From assembly GCA_030272155.1 (NCBI GenBank), contig CP126206.1, forward strand, positions 3,585,001 to 3,649,000: DNA of 64,000 nt, given 5' to 3'. Within the stretch, counting starts at the first letter, position 1. Every line of letters starts with the position of its first letter. Source of the DNA: Tetradesmus obliquus. Its lineage: Eukaryota; Chlorophyta; Chlorophyceae; Sphaeropleales; Scenedesmaceae. This document shows positions 50,451 through 62,526 of the stretch, piece by piece. A program made the position numbers and the translations under genes. The notes under the pieces are model-generated. The model was not told the origin of the DNA. It saw only the letters and a list, made by a program, of their open reading frames with translations, and ran no database searches.

Positions 50451-53400
50451 TGCGGTGTTTGCGCTAGTGTCTGCTGCAGCAGCCAGCTTGCAGTGTTTGC
50501 GGTGCAAATATGTTTCTGTTTGATTTTGTGAGCAGGGAGTGCAGCAGCAGGGAGTGCACAAACAGGGAGTCCAGCAGCAGGGAGGGCAGCAGTAGGAAGT
50601 GCAGCAGCAGGGGAATGAGCGCTAGCTGTATCTGTGCAGCAGTGTTACAACAACAGGCTGTTCTGAGTGGTGCCGTGGGCACTGCTCGAATCCTGCGTGG
50701 TCTTGTATGGCAGTTTGTTTGTGTGTACATACATACATTTGTTTGAACATACATACGCAATGAGCTTTGGCAGTTAGCGCTATGCCAGTGTGCTGATGGC
50801 GTTTGTGTTTCAGGTTTCAGGTGTTTTGTCGTGTTTTGCAGTGGCTGTGTCTCCTGCGGCAGCTGTGTGCCGCTCCTAGGTGTGTGTGCCTGGCGGCGCC
50901 GGCATGCTGTGTCTTGCAGGAAGACATCGTCACTCAATCGTGCTGTGTGTTTCACCCGATCGTGCTGTGTGTTTCACCAGTTCCTCACACTGGCTGCGCA
51001 TGTGCTGTGATTATGATGGCTGTTTCAAACGTGTGCCGCACATATGATGGCTGTTTCAAACGTGTGCCGCACATATGATAGCTGTTTCAAGCGTGTGCCG
51101 CAGCATGTGTTGGCCGTTTATCTTCCGTGCTTGCTTGTGATCCCTTCCTTTGCTTGAGGGTAGGGGCAGGCGGTTGCTAGACAGGCCAGGAGGAGGCTGT
51201 CATTAGCAGCAGTAACAGCAGCAGCAGCAGCAGAGCAGCCAGCAGCAGGAGGGACTGTGGTTGGAACGGTGGATGTGGCTATCGGAGTTTTGAAGTCAAG
51301 CTGTTGGTTTCTGGCGAGGCGGCGCAGCTTTCAGTGCTGCGCCTCTTGCCCTAGCATTCAGCAAAATGCAACGATGGTTCTGTGGCAGCAATGACAATGT
51401 TCGGGAGCCATGTGTTGCGGTGCGATTCTGCAAAGAGCTTGCAACAGCGCTACTACTGCAGCGCGGCTCCGGTTCTGTGTTCCTGGCAAGCCTTGCTTTC
51501 ACTGTGAGGGTGAAGGGTGCAGCGGCTGTCAAATCCGGACATGCTTGTGTGCATGCTCATGACGTGAACTGCTAGCGCACTGTGTGGCATGCTGTTCTGT
51601 CCGCCCGCTTGTCGAGGTGCACAGGCTCGGGTCATTGCTTGTGCGGCAGTTTGTGCGGCAGGTGAGGTTTCTTTGGCCGGCATTGTGTACATGCAATGAT
51701 TGTGTACAGCACTTACGGCCCGGTGCGGCTAGCATGCGTGAATGCATTGCAACAGCACGGGCCGCCTGTGTTTGCAGTGACATGGTTCCGGTGACATGGG
51801 TCTGGTCCCTTGGAGCAGCTGAAGCTGCAAGCTTTGCAGTGAGCTGATCATCGCAGAGGGCTGCTGTGTGCTGGCCCAACGTTCTGTGCGTCGTACTCTG
51901 CATGGCTGTTGGCGGCATCGTGTACATGTGCTTTGTTAGTTTGTTACATGTGCTGTGTTGGTTTGTTATAACAGATTGTCAGACCGGGCTTGCTCTGTGG
52001 CGAGCATGGTACCAATCATATCACAACAGGGATTGCAATATCATCCAACACATGTCGCACAGGGCCTCCCGCCTTGGGTGTGCAACAATGGTGTATTCAA
52101 CGATTGTCTGTGGTGGATTCGTTGGATGCGGTTCATATCATCCAACACATGTCACCCAGGGCTTCCCGCCTTGGGTGTGCAACAATGGTGTCACACCAAT
52201 ACGGTATTCAACGATGGTCTGTGGTGGATTCGTTGGATGCGGTTGGCTCTCCAAGTGCTGGGTCAGTTGCGTGCCACAGTGATGGTGCCTTAGCCTGCAC
52301 ACTCGGCGGTGTGCTGTGCAGTTGACCAGGAGCGCAGCTGGGTGTGTTTCAATAACTGTCGGACAATGATAGAAGTTAAGTTGGGTTTTATCATCAGCTC
52401 TGCTTCAATCAGCGGGGCCAAGCAGAACGATGTGCTCCGTGCCAGCCATAGGTGCCACATGTATCATACATGACTATGTTATAACGGTTACGCGACCCTG
52501 TTGGTGCTAGGGCTTGCAAGCTACAGGTTGGTAACATGTTGCTGTTGCTGTGTGCGAGGTGACTTGATGACGCTGATGCTAGTGACAATGGTGACCATCT
52601 GTCTTCGGCAACGTCAGAGTCACCCTGAAGAATACGGTATTCCTTCACCTTGCAGGCTGGCGCTAGTTGCAGTGGTATCAGCCGGTCCCCCCCCCCCCCA
52701 TCCCCCAGCCCCGTCCACCCTTCCCCCAGCTCAGACACCCTTCTCCCCCCCTTCCCCTACCCTCTCTTGCCCTGATTCCCTAACCCCTACCTTCCTTCAA
52801 GTGGAGTACGATTGCAAGGTGCATCACTCGGGTATTGCTGAGTTACAGCTGGCCGCAGAAACTAGTTGCAACAAAGAAGCTGCACAAGGTTACACACGGG
52901 CAACCTTGAGGCGATGCATCACTCGGGTATTGCTGAGTTACAGCTGGCCGCAGAAACTAGTTGCAACAAAGAAGCTGCACAAGGTTACACACGGGCAACC
53001 TTGAGGCGAGCTCGCCCGATCTTGGAGTTGATGACAGGACCATGCACTGGCTCAAAACGCAGCTGCAGCGGCTGCTTCGATGTGCTTTGTAGGCGCCACT
53101 CTTCGTCAACAACAGTGACAGCAGCAGTCGCCACTGCTCATCACGCAGCCGCTGCGGCAACACCGCGCGCAACAGCAGCTGCGTACAACTGCCTCCCAGC
53201 TGCTGCGCAGCAGCAGCAGCTGCACCCAGCACATCCCTGGACGCTTTGAAGATGCCGTCTGCTACAGCCTTAATACTCAAAGACTTCATTCAGCTACTGC
53301 CATGCGGGAATGAACCTTCCTGTTGCGCGGCAACCGCCAGCAGCAACATGCGACCCAGCCCTGCTGCTGCTGCTGCTGCTGATGATGATGTACAATCCTG

Positions 53401-53866
53401 TGGCAGCAGGTGGCTATACACAAAGCCCAGACATGCCGCTGCTGCTGCTGCTGCTGCCACTGCTGCCAGCAAAGGAAGCAGCTGCATGCTCTAGCAGCCG
53501 CACCAAGCACAGCAGCAGCAACGCCGCGCATCAGCCACCAGCATCAGCAGCTGCGATGAGCCACGCTGCAGCAGCTGTGCTGAAGCAAGCAGCAGCAGTG
53601 CTACACATCAACAGCAGCAGCAGCAGCAGCAGCAATGCCACGCATCTGCATCAACGTAGCCGGCTGCATGCTCCAGCAGCTGCGCCGAATCAAGCAGCAG
53701 CAGTGCCACGCATTAGCAGCTGCTGCCGCATGCTTCAGTAGCTGCACTAAGCCACGCTGCAGCAGCAGCGCCATGCATCAGCATGTGGGAATGCAGCAGC
53801 TGCTGCACACTCAACTAGCTGTGTATCTCTGCTGCCGCAGCAGGCTGCTGCTGCTGCTGCTGCTGC
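50451..53866. other. Convergent intergenic region between PP2C and exportin-7
   Basis: No gene supported. Tandem repeats: GATGGCTGTTTCAAACGTGT at 51015-51090 (about 31 bp, three copies); a ~97-bp unit with TCATCCAACACATGTC at about 52039-52255 (two copies); and a 92-93 bp unit with ATCACTCGGGTATTGCTGAG at 52822-53008 (two copies). A C-rich tract lies at 52684-52800, and CAG/CTG-rich sequence at 53100-53860, probably exportin-7 3' flank. Confidence 0.45.
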
Positions 53867-56800
53867 TCATGTTTTGCTGCGGTACTCGTGCCGCACGATG
53901 GTCAGGTTCTGCGTGAACTTGTCCCTGCTCGGCAGCAGCAGCAGCAGCAGCAGCAAGTGCAACAAGGCACGACAGGGTTCACGTCCGATGGTGCAGGAAT
54001 TGGTGCGCATGGCAGCTGTCTGATGCAGGTTCCCTTGCACTCCTCCCAGGCCCCAGGTTGCTGCCCACATCGATCACCGTGTGTGTGTGTGTGTGTGTTA
54101 CACGACGGGAACACAGGCCGTTTACGAGCCAGTTGACAGGCTCATTAGGCAAATACCAAGTCCACCAGCCATCGACTGGTCATTGTTTGTCCAGAAACCC
54201 AAACACACCCCTTCAAACCATCATGTTTTTTGGATCCAGGTTGCTGCCCACATCCGTCATGGGTTTGTCCACGCAGGCACCAAATGCAGAGTCCACAAAG
54301 AAAGAATTTGTGCCCAGCTCCAGATCCATTTAATATGAAAGGCAGTCGCACCTGTTCTTCGGCTCCAGGTTGCTGCCCACATCCGTCATGAGCTTGTCCA
54401 GGCACGCGGCCAGGTGCGGCTGCTTGTCCGGCGGCTGCGCCACGATGATCTGCTGCCGCAGCTGCAGGTACACCTGCAAGGACATGCAACCAATCAATGC
54501 AAGTGGATTTAGACGTTGAAAGACACCGGGTTGCAGTTCTTCTCAAGCAGGATTAGCCAACTTTGGCTGAGCAACACATGTCACATGTCACTTAACAGTA
54601 TAACAGCAAAAGTAACACCCACCGCCTCGTTGATGAGTACGAGGCTGAGCATGGACCGGCAGAGGCTCCACTGGTTGCTGTTTTTCTGAAACATGATGAT
54701 CTCAAACAGACCAAGCAAAACATGTAACATGTCATATAACAGGAAAAGTAACACTCACCGCCTCGTTGATGAGTATGAGGCTGAGCATGGGCCTGCTGAG
54801 GTCCACAGGCTGTGTCATGCTCATCTTGCTTACATGCGCATTGATCACAAATGACATGTTACATAACGATCTAACAACAATCAAACAACGCTCACCGCCT
54901 CGTTGATGAGTATGAGGCTGAGCATGGGCCGGCTCAGGCTCCACTGGTTGCTGTTCTCTTCAAACAGGATGATCTCAAACAGGCTGCGCAGGATCTCAGG
55001 AAGCAGCGCCGGCTGCTGCCGCAGGTGCTCCTGCATCTCCTGCAATGATTTAAAAATTGAAGAGCAAAACAGAAGACACAGCCTCAGTGATTTTGCGTGT
55101 ATGAACGTGACTGAGCAGGATCTGCGATAGGAAAATGGCTGTGCAGAATTTGAATTTATCTTGCGAATGAGCAGGCTGCAACGAATTCCTGGAAGCAGCG
55201 CCGGCTGCTGCCGCAGGTGCTCCTGCATCTCCTGCAGGTTATACAATGCAAAGTGCAAGACAGCAGGCAGAAAAAGTGAGGTCAGACAGATTGGTTGCGT
55301 GATAAGTGAACACACAGGATGCCAAGCAGCAGAACTCCGGCAGCTGCCATGAAACACACTCCACCCTTGAACACCCAGCAGTAATGTACAGTAAGTTTCA
55401 ACAGCTCATGACAGCTCAACGCTAATCCTGGCATCACATTGCCAAATTAGAAGCTGGCCAGGTTGTCGATTGCAATGGCGCAAACTACAATGACCAAAAA
55501 CAGGAATGACATCGAGATAACACAAAAGTAACAGCTCACCGCCGACCCTTGCGCTGGCCGCCCGCTCTCTGGCTCCCGCACCACGCGCAAGTAGAAGCTG
55601 GCCAGGTTGTCGACTGGGCTTGTGTAGGGAAGTGCCAAGTTCAGTTTCATATTCAAGATTAACACACCAAAATGGCAAAATAACAACTCACCGCCGAGCC
55701 TGGTGCTGGCCGCCCACTCTCCGGCTCCCGCACCACGTTGCGGAAGTAGAAGCTGGCCAGGTTGTCGACTGCGCTGGCGCAGGCGCTGCTGATGGACACG
55801 TCCAGGCTCTTCAGGCCCTGCAGGGTTCAAGGTGTTTCAAGCGCAGGATTAGCAACAATCTTGGTGCATATATCAGTATGGATGATGCAATGACATGGCA
55901 CAGGTGAGGAGCAGCGGGCGCTGTATCTGCACCTGGTCCAGGCTGCGGTGATGAAGCCAAAGGCGACGCTGTCCTGGCAAAATCAATATCAAAATCAACA
56001 TTTTTGATCCTCATGCAGCCCAACAGAAGTGACACAGCTATTTCATATGCTGCAAGATGAAGACTTTGTACAAAGTTGTTGTTTTCATCCGCACCTGGTC
56101 CAGGCTGCTGAGGATGAAGCCAAATGTGACGCTGTCCTGGCAGGCCACCGTGCCCGTGTGGTTGTGGCACAGCACCTCGATCAGGCTGAAGTAGGCCTTG
56201 GCCACCTTCCTGCAGAGGCCAAAAAATGACACAAATAACAGTCAGTAGCAACACAAGTAACAGGTGGTTTGGGAACTGCGGCATACAGCTCAAATGACAC
56301 TGCTCATGAATTAATTTTTGCTGAGCAGCGGCCAGCGCTATGCAAAGGAGCACACAGCCAGCGCCATATGCGAAAGATTACATGTAACAAAACGTAACAT
56401 GACGTACCAAAAAGCAACACATAGATGACACCCACTTGTAGCTCATGATGTCAGCCAGGAGTACGCTGAGCGCGTCATTGCTGAAAAAAAGACACTCACA
56501 ATAACACTTGAAACACCAAAAGTGACATAAATGACGCTCACTTGTAGCTCATGATGTCTGCCAGGGGTAAGCTCAGTGCCATGCGCAGCGCCACCCCCAG
56601 CGCATCATTCGCCGCAGAAGCAAAACTGACACCCAAAATAACATTGTACCATACAAAAAGTGACATAAATTACACCCACTTGTAGCTCATGATGTCGGCC
56701 AGGGGTATGCTGAGCGCCATGCGTAGCGCCACCCCCAGCGCGTCGCTGAGTGCTGCGTCGCCGTACAGCTCAAACACGCCAAAATTGACGTAGTTGCCGC

Positions 56801-59800
56801 TCATCGCCCGCGACAGCGCCTGCAGAAGGACGGAGGCACAGAAGTTGTCAGAAGTTATTATTGCTGTTATGACACAGGTGCAGTACAGCTCAAACACGCC
56901 AAAGTTGACGTAGTTGCCGCTCATGGCCCGCGACAGCGCCTGCAGCAAAGAATGCAGCACAAATAGGGTTGAGCAACATGATTACACAACAGCATTGTTC
57001 CTATTCATAAAGGGCCACCACCAGCACACCACCCGCACATAAACCTGATGCTGCCACATAACCCTGCGTGCTGCCTGCAGAACCCTAAACCCAACCTCCT
57101 GCAAAGCTCAAAACCCCACTGCCTGCAGAGTACTAAACCCCAACAACAGCAGTGCTAAACCGCGCCCACCTGCAGGCAGATCCAGATGCCCTTGTACTTG
57201 TCGTTGTAGGGGTCTGACACCTGCTGCACGTTGAGCACGTGCTGCCCGTAGCACACCAGCACCTTGGACACCTGCGGTTGGGCACAGATCAAGCACCAAT
57301 CCATGGTTGAGTTGTTTCATCATCAAGACTACACGTCTGTTTGCTATTTTAAATAGTCTGGCTCTTGTTGAACACAAACACACGAGCAGGGCTGCAAATC
57401 ATACAACTTCGACAACTAAGCATAACACTGTTGCAGCCCACCAACTCCGCCACAAACTTGAGCAGCGGATTTGTCACAGCAAACCCTGGCACCCAAAGCA
57501 ATTGACGCCCAGAAACCCTGAATGAATGGATGAGCTACGCGTGGTGTGTTCACACTTTACACCCGCGTAAGACAAATAAGGGGACGTGTGTGGCGATGAA
57601 GAACCCCTGGACTCACAGAACCCTCACCTCTTGGAACAGCAGGATGCCATTTGGGCTGCTGCTGTCAAAGGTCAGCCGCTGACTTCTGTTTATCACAAAT
57701 TCGGACACGAACTTGACCAGCAGCGTGCTGACCCACAAAGCCCTTGAACCCCAAACCCCTGCAATAACCTGCAAAACCCTCACCTCCCGGAACAGCAGGA
57801 TGCCGTTTGGGCTGCTGCTGTCAAAGGTGAGTCGCTGACTTTTGTTTGATACAGATTCGGACACAAACTTGAGCAGCAGCGTGCTGACCCACAAAGCCCG
57901 TGAGCCCCAACACCCTGCAATAACCTGCAAAACCCTCACCTCCCGGAATAGCAGGATGCCGTTTGGACTGCTGCTGTCAAAGGTCAGTCGCTGGCTCTTG
58001 TTGAATACGAATTCTGACACGAATTTGAGCAGCGGCGTGGTGACAGCTGGCGTGTCCGCAAACGCTTCCAGGCAGCACAGCACCGCACGGAAGTGTGCTG
58101 GGTACATCCAGTCAAACAGCAGCGAGTACGTCCTGCAGGCAGAACAGAAACGGCATGTTACGTTGTCATTTGTGTTGGGCTGTAATAATTTTGACAGCAG
58201 GCGTGTCCGCAAACGCTTCCAGGCAGCACAGCACCGCGCGGAAGTGTGCTGGGTACATCCAGTCAAACAGCAGCGAGTACGTCCTGCAAGGAGAAATTGA
58301 CAGACGAACAACAACGTCAAACATTGCTATGCCGCGCAGATTCAAGAACAGCCCCACCATCGCCAACTGCAATGTGCTGTCCGGCTTATGGTCAAAGTAG
58401 TGTGGCTGAAACCCTAGGTGCTGTTGGGCTTGGTTCAGAAGGTTCAGATGGTTCGGCTGAAGCCCTAGGTTTGACTGGTCAACCCACCTGCGTGCGGCTG
58501 CTGCTGCTGCTGCAACGCCGCGCAGGTCCCGGAACAGCCCCACCACCGCTAGCTGCAGAGTGCTGTTGGCCTTAGGGTTTTGATTTTACTCCGCCAAACC
58601 CCTAAAACCCTAGGTTTGAATGGTCCACTCACCTGCGTGTAGCTGTTGCCGCTGCAATGCCGCGCAGGTCCCGGAACAGCCCCACCACTGCTAGCTGCGG
58701 CGCAGACTGCCGCAGCTGCGCAGGACTGCTGCAGTTGCTGCTGCGCGCTGCAATCTCGCCAAACGCCTGCGGCAGCAAAGGCACAATTGCCAACGACACA
58801 TCAGATGTGCATATGTGCATGTTTGGGAGACAGGATACTCCGCAGTCACGCTTTGCAGTGGCGCATGCTAAGCCCATAATTATTGTAATCGCAGCGCAAA
58901 AACAACAGCCGCAAGCACACAAAAACCAGCAAAATCTACACCAGGAATCCGGCTTGAACACATATGTTTAACAAGACAAAGCAAGACAAGAGCATGCCGG
59001 CACTCACGCTCTGCAGTGGTGCATGTCGAGCCCTTAATCCGCCAAGGAGCGTCCTCCATGAACAGCAGCCGCGCCAGCGTGTTGAAGTAGCAGCGCAAAC
59101 CAAAACAGCGCAAAGCACACAAAGCAGACAAAATCACACAGGGACACTGGCCAAAAGATACATGCATTTCTCTTGAAATAACTGACAAACGATTCCTCCA
59201 CTCACGCTCTGCAGGGGCGCCATGAAGCCTTAGAACCTGCTGGGGGCATCCTCCATGAACAGCAGCCGCGCCAGCGTGTTCTAGTAGCAGCGTATTAACA
59301 TATTCGAAGCACACGAAACAGGCAAGACCGCACCAGAAAACTGGCTGAAACGCATGTTCCTCGCTTTTGCAACTCATTCTGCCACTCACGCTCTGCAGCG
59401 GCGCCATGAAGCCCTTAAACCTGCTGGGAGCGTCCTCCATGAACAGCAGCCACGCCAGCGTGTTGTAGTAGCACGTCTAGCATGATTAAACCTATAAACC
59501 GCAGAACTCTACCAGGAAAACTTGCAGGAACTCAGCATCTTGGTCACTCCTGCCCAAATGCTTTTCGACAAGCCACTCACGCTCTGCAGGGGCGCCATGA
59601 AGCCTTTAAACCGCGAAGGGGCGTCCTCCATGAACAGCAGCCGCGCGAGCGTGTTGTAATAGCAGCATATTCACAGACTTGAAGCACGCAAAACAGGTAA
59701 AACCGCACCAGAAAACTGGCTGATCACCATATTTACTGATAATTTACAAGATAAGCTGGCACTCACGCTCTGCAGCGGCGCCATGAAGCCCTTAAACCGC

Positions 59801-60641
59801 GAAGGAGCGTCCTCCATGAACAGCAGCCGCGCCAGCGTGTTGTAGTAGCACGTCCTGTTGCGGCTGTTGGGTGGCGCGTCCAGGAAGCTGTAGTAGGCGC
59901 TGGTGTGGTGCCCAAGCATGAAATGCACGGCTTCGAGTTTGAGCAGCAGCTTGCCAGACATGTAGCCCGTTGCTAGGTCCTGCAAGGCAGCGGTTTTGGG
60001 TAAGCATCGCAGGGTTTAGTGGTTGAGGGTGTTTGGGGGGTCCAAGGTTGAGGTGTGTGGTGCCGTATTATGAAGTGCACCGCCTCGAGCTTCAGCAGCA
60101 GCTTGCCAGACATGCAGCCGGTTGCCAGGTCCTGCAGCGGTACACAGATTACAGGGTTCAGGTTCAGGGTTAAAAACAGTGCAAGTTTTTGGGGTTGGTG
60201 TGGTGGCGCAGCATGAAGTGCGCAGCCTCCAGCAACAGGCCCTCACCGCTGCCTAGACTATCAGCTTTGCGGCAATCTCTTGGGAACACACACAAAACAA
60301 CAATACCACATGTCAATGGTGTAAAAGAGTAACAGCATCTCACCTGGAACAGCGTTAGTGTTAGGTGCACCAGGCCTTCGCTGCTGCCGTACACTTCGAG
60401 GTTTGTGGCAGCCTTCTGCAACCCCACCACATAATCGTTACCACATTGTTACAAACAAATGAATGACGATATAACACACCCACCTGGAACAGCGTTAGTG
60501 TTAGGTGCACCAGGCCTTCGCTGCTGCCGTAGACTTTGAGGTTTGTGGCAATCTTCTGCAGCATGAGTGTGAGCACCGCCTGGTGGTCGGCCAGCCCCAG
60601 CCGCTCCCCCAGCTTGCTGTACACATTGCTGCTCTGCATCA

Positions 60642-60691
<50 letters not shown>

Positions 60692-60768
60692 GAGTGTGAG
60701 CACTGCCTGGTGGTCGGCCAGCCCCAGCCGCTCCCCCAGCTTGCTGTACACGTTGCTGCTCTGCATCA

Positions 60769-60809
<41 letters not shown>

Positions 60810-60989
60810 GAGTGTGAGCACTGCCTGGTGGTCAGCCAGCCCCAGCCGCTCCCCCAGCTTGCTGTACACGTTGCTGCTCTGCATCACCTGGCAGCAGCAG
60901 CAGCAGCAGCATGAGTGTGAGCACTGCCTGGTGGTCGGCCAGCCCCAGCCGCTCCCCCAGCTTGCTGTACACATTGCTGCTCTGCATCA

Positions 60990-61045
<56 letters not shown>

Positions 61046-61228
61046 GAGTGTGAGCACTGCCTGGTGGTCAGCCAGCCCCAGCCGCTCCCCCAGCTTGCTG
61101 TACGCATTGCTGCTCTGCATCACCTGGCAGCAGCAGCAGCAGCAGCAGCATGAGTGTGAGCACTGCCTGGTGGTCAGCCAGCCCCAGCCGCTCCCCCAGT
61201 TTGCTGTACACGTTGCTGCTCTGCATCA

Positions 61229-61293
<65 letters not shown>

Positions 61294-61370
61294 GAGTGTG
61301 AGCAATGCCTGGTGGTCAGCCAGCCCCAGCCGCTCCCCCAGCTTGCTGTACACATTGCTGCTCTGCATCA

Positions 61371-61414
<44 letters not shown>

Positions 61415-61491
61415 GAGTGTGAGCACTGCCTGGTGGTCGGCCAGCCCCAGCCGCTCCCCCAGCTTGCTGTTCACGTTGCTGCTCTGCATCA

Positions 61492-61553
<62 letters not shown>

Positions 61554-61633
61554 CATGAGTGTGAGCACTGCCTGGTGGTCGGCCAGCCCCAGCCGCTCCC
61601 CCAGCTTGCTGTACACGGAGCTGCTCTGCATCA

Positions 61634-61674
<41 letters not shown>

Positions 61675-62491
61675 GAACGTGAGCACTGCCTGGTGGTCGG
61701 CCAGTCCCGGCCGCTCCCCCAGCTTGCTGTACACGTTGCTGCTCTGCATCACCTGGCATCAGCAGCAGCAGCAGCAGCAGCAGCAGCATGGCCAGTTCAA
61801 ATATCAGCAGGGTTAGACGTTGTAGTTGTGCAGCAGCGATCTTACTGGTTTTGATGTGTAATAATAACAGTGTCGAATATTGATACATGTATCTTTGTTT
61901 ATGTGTGAAGGTGTGAAGGTTCACACTTTTTTGACATTGTTTTAGCTGATTAGTACAGATGAAGTACAGAATCTTCAGTATCACACAAAACAAAACATTA
62001 AGCATCTCTCTCAAATGCTTCCCACCTGCTCCCCGATGTAGACCTTCCTGAAGTTCTGGAAGAAGCCCAGCACAGCCATGTCCACTTGGTCAACCAATGC
62101 AATCTCGCATTTTGCTGAAGATGATGTAAATTGCTGAAAATTTAAAAAAAAAATCCAAATCTCCCCACCTGCTCGCCGATGTACACCTTGCGGAAGTTCT
62201 GGAAGAAGCCCAGCACAGCCATGTCCAGCCGCTGCCGCGAGTTCTCCTGGTAGCGCCCCTGGTGCACGCCTGTGTGTTCAAAACAGCAGCAGCAGCAGCA
62301 GCAGCTCAGCGACTGTTGACCGCTGTGTTGGGGAGCAATGCAGTCTCCTGGTAGCGCCCCTGGTGCACGCCTGCGGAAGGTTCAAATGTTGAAGTGAAAC
62401 AGCAGCAGCAGCAGCAGCAAGTCACTGGTCTGTTGTGACTTTGCAGTGAGTTCTCCTGGTAGCGCCCCTGGTGCACGCCTGCGTATTCAAG

Positions 62492-62526
<35 letters not shown>

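Noticed and set aside
60557-61800. Poly-Gln or poly-Ala protein gene on the plus strand
   Set aside because: Long plus-strand frames are antisense readings of the exportin-7 decoy array and its triplet linkers; no splice or family evidence supports them.
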